From Halobacterium hubeiense (lineage in GTDB: Archaea; Halobacteriota; Halobacteria; Halobacteriales; Halobacteriaceae), in the NCBI RefSeq assembly GCF_001488575.1, contig NZ_LN831302.1, positions 992,001 to 1,056,000 of the forward strand: a DNA stretch of 64,000 bases, given 5' to 3'. The notes under the pieces are model-generated. The model saw only the letters and a program-made list of their open reading frames with translations. It searched no databases and was not told the origin of the DNA. Each line of letters opens with the position of its first letter. Within the stretch, counting starts at the first letter, position 1. Shown here in pieces: positions 48,950 through 57,591 of this stretch. Position numbers and translations under genes: made by a program.

Positions 48950-49627
48950 ATGTCAGACGGTTCCACGGCGCGTGGGTGGGTCGACGACCCGGCCACCTTC
49001 GCGGCGGCCCACGACGACCTCAAGTCCACGGGGTGTCTCCTCCTCGTCCTCGAAGCCGGCGGCAGCGACGCGGGCGGCGACGGCTGTCGGCGGCTCCTCG
49101 GCGACGACGGCGGGGAGCGAAAGCGCCTGCTCGTTCGCAGCGAGAACGAGACGCAGACGACCAGCTCCGCGCCGAGCCGCGACGACCCCGACGAGCGCAC
49201 CGTCGTCTATCGGTCGCCCGCTCGCGACCCGGCCGCCGCGTCCCCGCCGGAGCCGTCGCTGCCCGCGACGACGACTGCCCCCGACGTGGACGCGCTCGGC
49301 GACGCCGTCGAGGAGCAAGCCGACGCGCTCGCGCCGCTGGGCGGCTACGAGCCCGGCCAGCTCCGGGTCTGCATGGACGCGCTCGGCACGCTCCTGGAGG
49401 ACGACGACCTCCTCAGCGTGCTGGAGTTCACGAAGACGCTCGGCGACGTCGCCCGCGAGCGCGACGGCATCGCGCACGTCCACGTCGGCCAGCACGTCCC
49501 CGGCATCGCGGTCGAGGGGCTGCTCGGGCAGTTCGACGCCGTCGTCGAAGTCACCGGCGACGACGACCCGCGGCAGCGCTGGCACCTCCCCGACGAGTCG
49601 CTGTCCACGCGCTGGCTGGAACTCTAA
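48950..49627 (+). CDS. DUF7504-like haloarchaeal signalling protein
   Basis: 225 residues from the ATG at 48950, which lies about 30 bases after an AT-rich TATA-like element (AAAATATTTATC near 48910). It has a variable, disordered centre (about 55-105, Ala/Pro/Ser-rich) between an N-terminal domain (LLLVLEAGGSDAGGDGCRRLLGDD) and a C-terminal half (RVCMDALGTLLEDDDLLSVLEFTKTLGDVARERDGIAHVHV). The latter resembles the RecA-like haloarchaeal DUF7504 family, often found beside two-component genes. A P-loop is not present, so ATP binding is unlikely. Role unknown. Confidence 0.7.
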   Translation: MSDGSTARGWVDDPATFAAAHDDLKSTGCLLLVLEAGGSDAGGDGCRRLLGDDGGERKRLLVRSENETQTTSSAPSRDDPDERTVVYRSPARDPAAASPPEPSLPATTTAPDVDALGDAVEEQADALAPLGGYEPGQLRVCMDALGTLLEDDDLLSVLEFTKTLGDVARERDGIAHVHVGQHVPGIAVEGLLGQFDAVVEVTGDDDPRQRWHLPDESLSTRWLEL

Positions 49628-49875
49628 GCCTCGTCGTCGCCGTCCAGCTCCATCCCCTCGGATTCCGGCGAGTAGTACTCGTCTTCGCCCTCCTCGGCTT
49701 CTCCGCCTTCTCCGGGCTCGCTCTCGCCGGCGACCTCGATTTCGGCTTCGACCTCGATGGAGACGCCCGGGGCGTCCAACTCGGCTTCGAACGCCTCCTC
49801 GTCGCCGGCCTCGACTTCCAGTTCGGTCGAATCGACCTCGACTTCGACTTCCGTGTCGACGTACGTATCAGACAT
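49624..49875 (-). CDS. acidic hypothetical protein (83 residues)
   Basis: 83 residues from the ATG at 49875 (MSDTYVDTEVEVEVDSTELEVEAG). It is extremely rich in Glu and Asp, with alternating V-E repeats that predict beta strands and a disordered acidic tail (GESEPGEGGEAEEGEDEYYSPESEG). No domain is recognised. The 3' end overlaps the DUF7504-like gene by 4 bases. Low complexity makes the coding call moderate. Confidence 0.55.
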   Translation of the reverse strand: MSDTYVDTEVEVEVDSTELEVEAGDEEAFEAELDAPGVSIEVEAEIEVAGESEPGEGGEAEEGEDEYYSPESEGMELDGDDEA

Positions 49876-49960
49876 ACTCGGAACCACACCGCGACGACTG
49901 GTAAACGGTGCGGCCGGTCGCGCCGCTCGTGGTCGTGAAAATACGGCGGGAAAAGTGCCG

Positions 49961-50602
49961 TTAGAACGTCTCGTAGTGGAGGACTTCCTCGACGTCGCGG
50001 CGCGGCAGGCGCTCGGGCTCGTCGCCGCCGCTCGGGCCGACCGCGATGAGGACGACCGGAATCGCGTCGTCGGGGAGGTCCACGAACTCGGCGGCGGCCT
50101 CGAAGTCGAAGCCGGTCATCGGCGTCGCGGTGAGGCCGCGGGCGTGCGCGGACAGCAGGATGTTCTCCGCCGCGAGGGAGGCGTTGCGAATCGCGTAGTC
50201 GCGGCCCGCGCGGTCGGACTCGTAGCCGGCGACGGTCTGCTCTCGCATCGCGTCGCCGGTCTCGGCGTCGACGCGGCCGGCCTCGACCCACTCGTCGAAG
50301 ACGCGGTCGGCGGTCTTCGGCGTGGTGTGGCCGGCGACGAGAATCGCGGTGCCGGCCTCCGCGATGTGCTCTTGCCCGTTGGCAATCTCGACGAGTTCGT
50401 CGAGGCGGTCGTCGTTGCGGACGGCGACGAACTCCCACGGCTGGAGGTTGAACGACGAGGGCGCGAGCGTCGCGTCCTCGACGATGGCTTCCAGCGTCTC
50501 CTCGTCGATGTCCTCACTGGCGTCGAAGTTGTGCCCCGAGCGGCGGCTTCGCAGAACTTCGATGGCGGCGTCCGTTCGCGACTGCTGGCTGGCTTCTGAC
50601 AT
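49961..50602 (-). CDS. nitroreductase-family FMN oxidoreductase
   Basis: 213 residues from the ATG at 50602. The FMN-binding pattern is typical: LRSRRSGHNFDASEDIDEETLEAIVEDATLAPSSFNLQPWEFVAVR near the start, ASLAAENILLSAHARGLTATPMTGFD in the middle (the re-face loop), and IPVVLIAVGPSG then ERLPRRDVEEVLHY at the end. These dimeric enzymes reduce quinones, nitro compounds or flavins with NAD(P)H. It diverges from the tetR gene at 50739; a regulatory link is plausible, as tetR genes often flank their targets. Confidence 0.9.
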   Translation of the reverse strand: MSEASQQSRTDAAIEVLRSRRSGHNFDASEDIDEETLEAIVEDATLAPSSFNLQPWEFVAVRNDDRLDELVEIANGQEHIAEAGTAILVAGHTTPKTADRVFDEWVEAGRVDAETGDAMREQTVAGYESDRAGRDYAIRNASLAAENILLSAHARGLTATPMTGFDFEAAAEFVDLPDDAIPVVLIAVGPSGGDEPERLPRRDVEEVLHYETF

Positions 50603-50738
50603 ACAGTTACGGTACGTTACCCCCACGTAGGGGGTTGGCGGTCCCAGCGCGTTCCGCCGATTGGCGTGCGTGAGCGACCGGCACGCCGGCCGCGACCATC
50701 GACATCACTATCCCGCTCGGTTAACTATCCGTTCACCG

Positions 50739-51344
50739 ATGGCGGACGCTCACCCGTTCAGCGGCGAGCCGGCGACCACGCGGGAGGCGATAATGCAGGC
50801 GACGTTCCACGCGCTCCGCGAGCACGGCTACGCGGGGCTGACGATTCAGCGCATCGGCGACCACTTCGAGAAGAGCAAGTCGCTCTTGTACCACCACTAC
50901 GACAGCAAGGACGAGCTCCTGCTGGACTTCTTGGAGTTCATGCTCGCGGAGTTCGAGCAGGCCGCGCCCGACGACGACCTGCCGCCCCGCGAGCACCTCG
51001 ACGCGGTTCTCGACCACGCGCTCGCCGCGAAACTCCCCGACGACCAGCGGGAGTTCACGGAGGCGATGGTGGAGCTGCGCGCGCAGGCGGCTCACGACGA
51101 CCGCTACCGCGACCACTTCACGCGCAGCGACGAGACGTTCCGCGAGGAGGTCGCGAGCATCGTCCGCGACGGAGTCAACGCGGGCGTATTCCGCGACGTC
51201 GACCCCGACGACGTGGCATCGTTCCTGTTGACGCTCGTCAACGGCGCGATGAACCAACGCGTGACCGCCGAGGAGACGCAGACGGGGGACGTCCGCGAGG
51301 AAGTCGAGGCCTACGTCCAGTCGCGGCTGCTCGCCGACGAGTAG
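50739..51344 (+). CDS. TetR-family transcriptional regulator
   Basis: 201 residues from the ATG at 50739 (MADAHPFSGEPATTREAIMQAT). The N-terminal DNA-binding domain (about 15-62) is TREAIMQATFHALREHGYAGLTIQRIGDHFEKSKSLLYHHYDSKDELLLDFLEF, the classic TetR helix-turn-helix. A helical ligand domain follows (about 75-200). It likely represses a neighbouring gene, such as the divergent nitroreductase or the HAD hydrolase downstream, or more distant exporters. The ligand is unknown. Confidence 0.9.
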   Translation: MADAHPFSGEPATTREAIMQATFHALREHGYAGLTIQRIGDHFEKSKSLLYHHYDSKDELLLDFLEFMLAEFEQAAPDDDLPPREHLDAVLDHALAAKLPDDQREFTEAMVELRAQAAHDDRYRDHFTRSDETFREEVASIVRDGVNAGVFRDVDPDDVASFLLTLVNGAMNQRVTAEETQTGDVREEVEAYVQSRLLADE

Positions 51345-51431
51345 CGCGTTCGCAAGCGGCGCGCAGAACGGCACCCCGAGCGGCGCCGGTCGGCCCGAGA
51401 GTTTTCCGCGTCCCGGCTGAAGGTGACGGCG

Positions 51432-52115
51432 ATGAGTTTCGACCCGGAGCGCGTCAGGACAGTCACGTTCGACTCGTACAGCACGCTCGTGGACGTGGAC
51501 GCCGCCGAGCGCGCGCTCGCCGACCGCGTCGCCGACCCCGAACCAGTCTCCCGGCTGTGGCGCTCGCGGTCGCTCGCGTACACGTTCGTCGCCAACCAAG
51601 TCGACGCCTACCAGCCGTTCTACGAGATGAACCGCGACGCCCTCCAGTACGCCTTAGACGCGTACGGCGCCGACGTCACCACCGCGGAGCGCGACGAGAT
51701 TCTCGCGGTCTACCACGAACTCGACGTCTTCGACGACGTGCGTAGCGGCCTCGAAGCGCTGACCGAGGCGAGCTACGACTGCTACGTCGTCTCGAACGGC
51801 AACCCCGAGATGCTGGATTCGATGGTCGAACACGCCGACATCGGCGACCTCATCGAGGACACGGTGAGCGCCGACGAGGTGGAGACGTTCAAGCCCGCCG
51901 CCGAACTGTACCGCCACGCCGCCGCCCGAACCGGGACGCCTATCGACGAAATCGTCCACGTCACGGCGGGCTGGTTCGACGTGCTCGGCGCGAGCCACGC
52001 GGGGATGCAGGCCGCGTGGGTGGACCGGAAGGGCTCGCCGTGGGAGCCGTTCGCGGGCGACCCCGACCTCACGATTTCGGACTTCCACGACCTCGTCGCG
52101 ACGCTGTCGGACTGA
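51432..52115 (+). CDS. HAD-superfamily hydrolase (haloacid dehalogenase type II-like)
   Basis: 227 residues from the ATG at 51432 (MSFDPERVRTVTFDSYSTLVD); a GTG 9 bases upstream is less likely. Motif I DSYSTLVDVD has the nucleophilic Asp, and the Tyr-Ser-Thr pattern is shared with L-2-haloacid dehalogenases. Motif II is VVSNGNPEML, motif III is the Lys in VETFKPAAELYRHA, and motif IV is VTAGWFDVLGASHAGM. The cap domain lies at about 20-100. Dehalogenase or phosphatase activity cannot be told from sequence. Confidence 0.88.
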   Translation: MSFDPERVRTVTFDSYSTLVDVDAAERALADRVADPEPVSRLWRSRSLAYTFVANQVDAYQPFYEMNRDALQYALDAYGADVTTAERDEILAVYHELDVFDDVRSGLEALTEASYDCYVVSNGNPEMLDSMVEHADIGDLIEDTVSADEVETFKPAAELYRHAAARTGTPIDEIVHVTAGWFDVLGASHAGMQAAWVDRKGSPWEPFAGDPDLTISDFHDLVATLSD

Positions 52116-52186
52116 TTGGCCGGCGCGTGGTATCCGCCTCAACCCCGAGTTATTTGTCCCCACACGACACACTCCGGGACGATTAG

Positions 52187-53056
52187 ATGACGACCGACGA
52201 GACGAGCGCCGAGCCGCAGGTGGTCGGCGACGCGCTCGACCGAATCCAGTCCGCCGCGACCGTCCTCGGCGTCCCCGCGGAGACGACCGAGACCGCGGTC
52301 GCGGTGTTCCGACGGCACCGCGACCAGCGCGCCGCCCACGCCCACAACGTCGCGACGACCGCTGCGGCGTGCCTCTACGTCGCGTGCAAGGTCGAGCGTG
52401 TCCCGCGCACCGTCGACGAGTTCGTGGACGCGACCGAGGCCGACCGCACGCAGCTCCTGCGGCGCGCGAAGGCGGTGACCAGCGAACTCAGCATCGACCT
52501 CTCGGGGTTTGCGGACGCCTCCCAGTACGTCGACCGGTACGCCGACGAACTCGCGCTCCCCGAGGGCGTCGCGGACCGCGCCCGCGAAATCGTCGACCAC
52601 TGCGAGAACGCCGGCATCGCGGGCGGGAAGTCCCCGAGCGGGTGGGCGGCGGCCGCCATCTACAACGCCTGCGTCGAGGCCGACATGGACGTCCGACAGG
52701 ACACGCTCACGGAGCTGGCGGACGTCACGCACGTCACCATCCGGAACCGCTACAAGGAACAGCGCGAGGTGCTGCGCGAGCGGAACCCGCCGCCCGCGAC
52801 CGCGGCGGCCGCCATCGACTGGTACCGCGAGTACCTGCCCGCCTCGGAGTACGTCGCGGACACCGCCCGGGAGTTGCTCGCGACGGCGGCCGACTACCAC
52901 CCGGTGGACGACGAGGCGGCCGCGTGGGCCGCCGCCTCGCTGCGCGTCGCCGGGGAACGCGCGGGCGCCCCCATCGGCATGAAGGCGCTGAAGACGCCCG
53001 CGGGCTGTTCTTCCTCGGACATCCACGAGCGCGCCAACGACCTCGAATCGCTGTAG
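52187..53056 (+). CDS. TFB-like (TFIIB) protein without zinc ribbon
   Basis: 289 residues from the ATG at 52187. It has two cyclin folds typical of archaeal TFB (about 10-100 and 105-195), including VATTAAACLYVACKVERVPRTVDEF in the first and ADVTHVTIRNRYKEQREVL (the BRE-recognition helix-turn-helix) in the second. A third cyclin-like stretch of about 80 residues follows (YREYLPASEYVADTARELLATAADYHPVDDEAAAWAAAS). The N-terminal zinc ribbon and B-finger that recruit RNA polymerase are absent, and no start upstream would supply them. It may bind TBP-DNA but cannot open the promoter in the usual way. Confidence 0.85.
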   Translation: MTTDETSAEPQVVGDALDRIQSAATVLGVPAETTETAVAVFRRHRDQRAAHAHNVATTAAACLYVACKVERVPRTVDEFVDATEADRTQLLRRAKAVTSELSIDLSGFADASQYVDRYADELALPEGVADRAREIVDHCENAGIAGGKSPSGWAAAAIYNACVEADMDVRQDTLTELADVTHVTIRNRYKEQREVLRERNPPPATAAAAIDWYREYLPASEYVADTARELLATAADYHPVDDEAAAWAAASLRVAGERAGAPIGMKALKTPAGCSSSDIHERANDLESL

Positions 53057-53060
53057 CCGG

Positions 53061-53834
53061 CTACTCGTCGCCGAAGACGCCGACGAACTCGCGTTGCTCC
53101 GCCAGTATCTCCGGGTCGAGGTCCGCGACAAGCGTGCGCTCGTCGCGGTTGAGTGCGGCGCTGACGGCGCCGTCCGGCCGCACGACGGCGGACTTGCCGG
53201 CGTAGTCGACGCCGCGGGCGTCCGGGAGGTCGCGCCGTCCGGTGCGCCCACAGCCCACGACCCAGCGCACGCCGTCGAGAGCGCGGGCGCGCAGGAGGAG
53301 CCGCCAGTTCTCGCTGTGCGGACCCGGCCACGCGCCGACGACGAACAGCGCATCGACGCGCTCGCGGGCGAACTCGGCGCTGACGTCCACGAAGTTGAGG
53401 TCGTAGCAGGTGACGATGCCGGTCTTCCCGACGGGTGTCTCCACGGAGACCGCTTTGTCGCCGGCCGTGAGCACGTCGGCTTCGCCGCCCCAGAGGTTCC
53501 GTTTCCGGTAGAACGTGCGGTCGCCGTCGGGCGTGACGTAGGCGACGGTGTTGTAGTAGTCGTCGCCCGCGTCCTCGACGAAGCCCGCGAGCACGCGCAC
53601 GTCGTAGTCCGCGGCGGAGGCGGCGAGGCGGTCGAGGGCGTCGCCGTCACGGGCGAGCGCGGCGTCGCGGATTCGCTCGTCGCCGACAAAGCCGGTGAGC
53701 GCGTACTCGGGGAACAGCGCGACGTCCACGCGGTCGTCGAGCGCGGCGAGGCGCTCCCCGACGGTGGCGAGGTTGGCGGGCGGGTCGAGGTCCGCGAGGT
53801 CGGTCTGACAGGCGGCGACGGTCGGTGTCGGCAC
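53061..53834 (-). CDS. carbon-nitrogen hydrolase (nitrilase superfamily)
   Basis: 257 residues from the GTG at 53834, where the domain begins (VPTPTVAACQTDLADL). An ATG at 53876 would add 14 basic residues and sits almost on the probable promoter. The catalytic triad is visible: Glu in ALFPEYALTGF, Lys in FYRKRNLWGGE, and Cys in TGIVTCYDLNFVDVS. The family hydrolyses nitriles, amides or omega-amidated acids; the short length and EY/RKR pattern point to an amidase-type member. It is convergent with the TFB-like gene (4 bases between stops) and divergent from aldehyde dehydrogenase. Confidence 0.88.
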   Translation of the reverse strand: MPTPTVAACQTDLADLDPPANLATVGERLAALDDRVDVALFPEYALTGFVGDERIRDAALARDGDALDRLAASAADYDVRVLAGFVEDAGDDYYNTVAYVTPDGDRTFYRKRNLWGGEADVLTAGDKAVSVETPVGKTGIVTCYDLNFVDVSAEFARERVDALFVVGAWPGPHSENWRLLLRARALDGVRWVVGCGRTGRRDLPDARGVDYAGKSAVVRPDGAVSAALNRDERTLVADLDPEILAEQREFVGVFGDE

Positions 53835-53929
53835 GCCGCGGAGTCGGCGCGCAGCGGGCAAAAAGCCGACGGACACCGTTAATACGAATTTGAGTAAAGT
53901 CTTTACCCGGGGCGTGCCAACCTCGGTGT

Positions 53930-55375
53930 ATGGAACGAGAGGCCATCCGTCGCCGGGAGCAGCTGTACGTGGGCGGCGAGTGGGTCACGGGGCCGGACAC
54001 CTTCCCCGTCACCGACCTCGCCGACGGCGGCACGTTCGCCGAAGTCGCGGCGGCCGACGAGGGCGCCGCCGACGACGCGCTCGCCGCCGCCGAGGAAGCG
54101 AAGGCGACGCTCCGGGACACCACGATTCCGCAGCGCTGCGAGTGGCTGCAGGCCATCGCGGACGGCCTGCGCGACCGCAAGACCGAACTCGCGGAGGTCA
54201 TCGTCCGCGAGGCCGGCAAGCCCATCTCCTCGGCGCGCGGCGAGGTCGACTCCGCCGCCGAGCGCTTCGAGCGCGCGAAAGAGGAGATTCGCCACCTCAA
54301 GGGCGAGTACCGCGAGGGCACCACGAGCGGCCACGAGGGCTGGGAGGCCATCGTGAAGCACGAGCCGGTCGGCGCGGTGCTGTGTATCACGCCGTACAAC
54401 TACCCGCTGGCGACGACGGCGCTGCAGGTCGCGCCCGCGCTCGCCGCCGGGAACGCTGTCGTCGTCAAGCCCGCAAGCAAGACGCCGGTCAGCGCCGCCA
54501 TCCTCGCGGAAATCGTGGACGAGGCCGACCTCCCCGACGGCGCGTTCAACTTCGTCCCCGGGAAGGCCAGCGCCATCGGCGACACGCTCGCCGGCGACGA
54601 CCGCGTGAACGCCATCGCGATGACCGGCTCGTCGGGCGCCGGCAAGCACGTCGCCTACGAGTCCGGGATGGTGAACCTCCACATGGAACTCGGCGGGAAC
54701 GCGCCCGCCGTCGTCTTCGAGGACGCTGACCTCGACGAGGCCGCCGCGGCGGCCGCGAAGGGGTCGCTGAAGTACGCCGGCCAGCGGTGTTCGGCCGTCT
54801 CGCGCGTGCTCGCTCACGAGTCCGTCCACGACGACCTCGTCGAGCGCATCGACGCCGGGATGGACGACTGGGTGCAGGGCGACCTCTTCGACGAGGACAC
54901 CGACCTCGGCCCGCTCATCAGCGAGGAACAGGCCGACTGGGTGGAGGAACTGGTCGAGGACGCCGTCGAGCGCGGCGCGACCGTCGTCCGCGGCGGCGAC
55001 CGCCACGAGCAGGCCGAGGGCGTCCACGTCTTCGAGCCGACGCTGCTCGCGGACGTCCCGCAGGACGCCCGCATCATCGACGAGGAGCAGTTCGGTCCGG
55101 TGTGCGCGGTGACGACGTTCGAGGACGACGACGAAGCCCTCGACGTCGCGAACCGCTCGGACCTCGCACTGGACGCGTGCGTGTTCACCAGCGACTACGA
55201 CCGCGCGATGCGGATGGCCGAGTACATCGACGCGGGCGCGGTCCGCATCAACGGCGCGCCCTCGCACGGCCTCGGCGACATCCCGTTCGGCGGGAACGAG
55301 GACTCGGGCATCGGCCGCGAGGGCCTCGATTCGACCATCCACGAGTTCGTCCGCAAGAAGTCGATTATTCTGTAG
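53930..55375 (+). CDS. aldehyde dehydrogenase (NAD(P)-dependent)
   Basis: 481 residues from the ATG at 53930. The catalytic Cys is in YAGQRCSAVSR (about residue 287) and the general base Glu in NLHMELGGNAP (about 253). The Rossmann and oxyanion parts are CITPYNYPLATTALQVAPALAAGN, VVVKPASKTPVSA, and the C-terminal INGAPSHGLGDIPFGGNEDSGIGREG. The KPASKTP pattern and the C-terminal SGIGREG match lactaldehyde and non-phosphorylating GAPDH types. The substrate is uncertain. Its final 11 bases overlap the convergent MFS gene. Confidence 0.9.
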   Translation: MEREAIRRREQLYVGGEWVTGPDTFPVTDLADGGTFAEVAAADEGAADDALAAAEEAKATLRDTTIPQRCEWLQAIADGLRDRKTELAEVIVREAGKPISSARGEVDSAAERFERAKEEIRHLKGEYREGTTSGHEGWEAIVKHEPVGAVLCITPYNYPLATTALQVAPALAAGNAVVVKPASKTPVSAAILAEIVDEADLPDGAFNFVPGKASAIGDTLAGDDRVNAIAMTGSSGAGKHVAYESGMVNLHMELGGNAPAVVFEDADLDEAAAAAAKGSLKYAGQRCSAVSRVLAHESVHDDLVERIDAGMDDWVQGDLFDEDTDLGPLISEEQADWVEELVEDAVERGATVVRGGDRHEQAEGVHVFEPTLLADVPQDARIIDEEQFGPVCAVTTFEDDDEALDVANRSDLALDACVFTSDYDRAMRMAEYIDAGAVRINGAPSHGLGDIPFGGNEDSGIGREGLDSTIHEFVRKKSIIL

Positions 55376-56654
55376 TCCGGCGGGTCACCGCCGCGACCAC
55401 CGCTCCCGCGAGCACGAGTCCGCCGGCGACGCCGAACGCGCCGACGTAACTGAGTTCTGTCGCGAGCAGACCGCCGACGACGCTGCCGACCGCAGTGCCG
55501 AGACCGCCCAGCGCCGTGTACGCGCCCAGCGCGTCCCCGCGGACCGCGGGCGGCGCGAGCCGCGCGACGATGGTCGTACCGGTGACGGCGACGACCGCCC
55601 ACGTCAGACCGACCGCGACGAACAGCACGACCAGCCCCGGGAGCGCGAGCGCACCGAGTACGGCCGCGAACGCGACCGCGGGGAAGAGGAGGACGCGCGC
55701 GGCGAGCGCGGTTGTCTGGACGGCTTCGGCGCTGCGGACCGCGGCGAGCGCGCCGACGCGCTCGTAGGCGACCGCGGAGGCCGCGCTGGAGACGAGGAAC
55801 AGCGCGAACACGCTCCCCGAGGAGAGCCCGAGGTCCGTGGCGAGATAGGAGGGGAGCGGGCCGAAGAACACCGCGAACCCCGTGAAGAACAGCGTCGCGG
55901 CCGCGAGGTAGCCCGAGAGCCCGGGCGTCAGCCGGGCGGCGAGCGCGCGCGGGTGGAGCCGGCGCAGCGCCCAGAACGACCGCACGCCGGAGAACGGCGC
56001 GAGGCGCGCGGCCCGACCCGCGCCGCGCTGGAGGCTCTCGATGGAGACGGTCGCCCGCCCGAAGCGGGCCGTCGAGACGTCCGGCCGGCCGGGGAGCCAG
56101 CGCCACGCGAGCGCGGTAGCGAGCGCACACGCGACCGCGGAGGCGTAGAAGAACCACCGCTGGGCGGTGACTGCGGCGACGTACCGGCCGGCGACGGCGG
56201 TCCACGCGGCGCCGGCGAGCAGGCCGGCGAGCCAGCCGTAGCCCTGCCACGCGTTCAGCACGCCGATGCGGCGGTCCCACTCCGGGTCGGGGTGGCCGGA
56301 GACGACCAGCAGCGCGAGCACGGGCGCGGCCGCGGCGACGGCGAACTGGAGCGCGGCGTTCGCGGCGACGACCGCGGGCAGCGACTCGGCGAGCGGGAGC
56401 GCGACGAACGAGACTGCCGAGAGCCCGAGGCTCACGAGGAGGAACGGCCGGTAGCGGCCGGTGCGGGTGGCGAGTCGGCCCCACGCGAGCGCGCCGGGGA
56501 TGCCGGCGAACGCGGCGGTCGCGGCGACGACGGCGACGACGAACGCGTCCGCGCCGAGCGCGATGGCGTACAGCGGCACGAGCACGGACGACGCGCCGAC
56601 GGCGGCGTAGCCGACGCTCCACGCGACCAGCCAGCGGTCCCCGATGTCGAACAC
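55365..56654 (-). CDS. MFS transporter
   Basis: 429 residues from the GTG at 56654 (VFDIGDRWLVAWSVGYAAVG); a TTG at 56681 would add nine residues. About 12 helices are visible, with the loop 2-3 signature WGRLATRTGRYRPFLL and a charged central loop near 210. Late loops include AYERVGALAAVRSAE. A single-chain exporter of unknown substrate is likely. It overlaps the end of the aldehyde dehydrogenase gene. The upstream spacer to the ZIP gene is short (about 30 bases), so it may be transcribed from the ZIP promoter. Confidence 0.85.
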   Translation of the reverse strand: MFDIGDRWLVAWSVGYAAVGASSVLVPLYAIALGADAFVVAVVAATAAFAGIPGALAWGRLATRTGRYRPFLLVSLGLSAVSFVALPLAESLPAVVAANAALQFAVAAAAPVLALLVVSGHPDPEWDRRIGVLNAWQGYGWLAGLLAGAAWTAVAGRYVAAVTAQRWFFYASAVACALATALAWRWLPGRPDVSTARFGRATVSIESLQRGAGRAARLAPFSGVRSFWALRRLHPRALAARLTPGLSGYLAAATLFFTGFAVFFGPLPSYLATDLGLSSGSVFALFLVSSAASAVAYERVGALAAVRSAEAVQTTALAARVLLFPAVAFAAVLGALALPGLVVLFVAVGLTWAVVAVTGTTIVARLAPPAVRGDALGAYTALGGLGTAVGSVVGGLLATELSYVGAFGVAGGLVLAGAVVAAVTRRTTE

Positions 56655-56686
56655 GCCCGAACCGTCGCGGGGCGGGGACAAATCGC

Positions 56687-57484
56687 TTACGCGACCAGCA
56701 GCGGGAGCATCGCGACGACGCCGACGACCAGCCCGGCGAGCAGTTCGCGGCGGCCGCCGTTCGGGAGGCGGCGGCCGACCTCGCGGGCCTCGGGGAGGAA
56801 CTCGGTGAGCACGAGGTAGACCATCGCGCCGCCCGCGAACCCGTAGCCGGCGGGCAGGAGGGTGCGCGCGAACTGGACGAACGCGAACGCTATCACCGCG
56901 CCGATGGGCTGGGGGATGCTCGTGAAGACGGCGACGCCGACGAGCTGCCAGCGGCGCGCGCCGTGCTCGTGGAGCGGAATCGACACCGCCAGCCCCTCCG
57001 GGACGTTGTGGATGGAGATGGCGATGGTCATGAACACCGCGAGCAGCGGCACCGAGAACCCCAAGATCGGGTAGCCGCCCTCCAGCCCCATGTCCGCGAA
57101 GGAGACGCCGACGGCGACGCCCTCGGGGAACGAGTGGACGGTGAGCACGCCCGCGATGAGCACCAGCTTCTCGAAGTCCGCTTGCGCGATGTCCCGGGGT
57201 TCGAACTCGTGGTCGTCGATGAGCCGGCGGGCGGCGACGACGAGCGCGACGCCGACGAGCGCGCCCGCGCCGACCTCCAGCGGCGTGCCGTAGTTGAGGC
57301 CCTCGCGGAACAGCCCGAAGCCGGACGCGGAGAGCATGATGCCGGAGGCCAGTCCCCAGAGGCCGACGCGCCAGCGGTCGTCGACGTCGTCCACGAAGAA
57401 GAACGGGAGCGCGCCCAGTCCCGTGGCGAGGTCCGTCAGCAGGCCCGCGAAGAAGACGAACGCGAGCGCACCCGTCAGTTCCAT
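56687..57484 (-). CDS. ZIP-family divalent metal transporter
   Basis: 265 residues from the ATG at 57484, with eight predicted helices. The hallmark metal-binding motifs are HSFPEG in helix IV (about residue 128) and HNVPEG in helix V (about 170), both with a His and Glu. The N-terminus (LTGALAFVFFAGLLTDLATGLGALPFFF) is typical of the ZupT/GufA branch. The short His-poor loop suggests Zn, Fe or Mn import. An iron-box palindrome lies 53 bases upstream, so iron or manganese uptake under a DtxR/SirR-type repressor is likely. The MFS gene follows on the same strand. Confidence 0.9.
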   Translation of the reverse strand: MELTGALAFVFFAGLLTDLATGLGALPFFFVDDVDDRWRVGLWGLASGIMLSASGFGLFREGLNYGTPLEVGAGALVGVALVVAARRLIDDHEFEPRDIAQADFEKLVLIAGVLTVHSFPEGVAVGVSFADMGLEGGYPILGFSVPLLAVFMTIAISIHNVPEGLAVSIPLHEHGARRWQLVGVAVFTSIPQPIGAVIAFAFVQFARTLLPAGYGFAGGAMVYLVLTEFLPEAREVGRRLPNGGRRELLAGLVVGVVAMLPLLVA

Positions 57485-57536
57485 GTCCGAGGCTACGAAC
57501 GTCCGCGGAATAGTCTTTACCGTTCCAGAAAGAAAA

Positions 57537-57552
57537 TTTTGGGAAACCTAAA
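57537..57552. promoter_or_regulatory. DtxR/Idr-type metal box upstream of the ZIP transporter
   Basis: TTTTGG-GAAA-CCTAAA, one mismatch from a perfect palindrome, the same variant as at 30496. It lies 53 bases upstream of the ZIP start and 40 bases upstream of the MazG start on the other strand. AT-rich DNA (AGAAAATTTT) flanks it and could hold the ZIP promoter. Confidence 0.55.
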
Positions 57553-57591
57553 ACCGTCCGAGTGAAGGGGATTCGGTTTCACCCACGGCGC

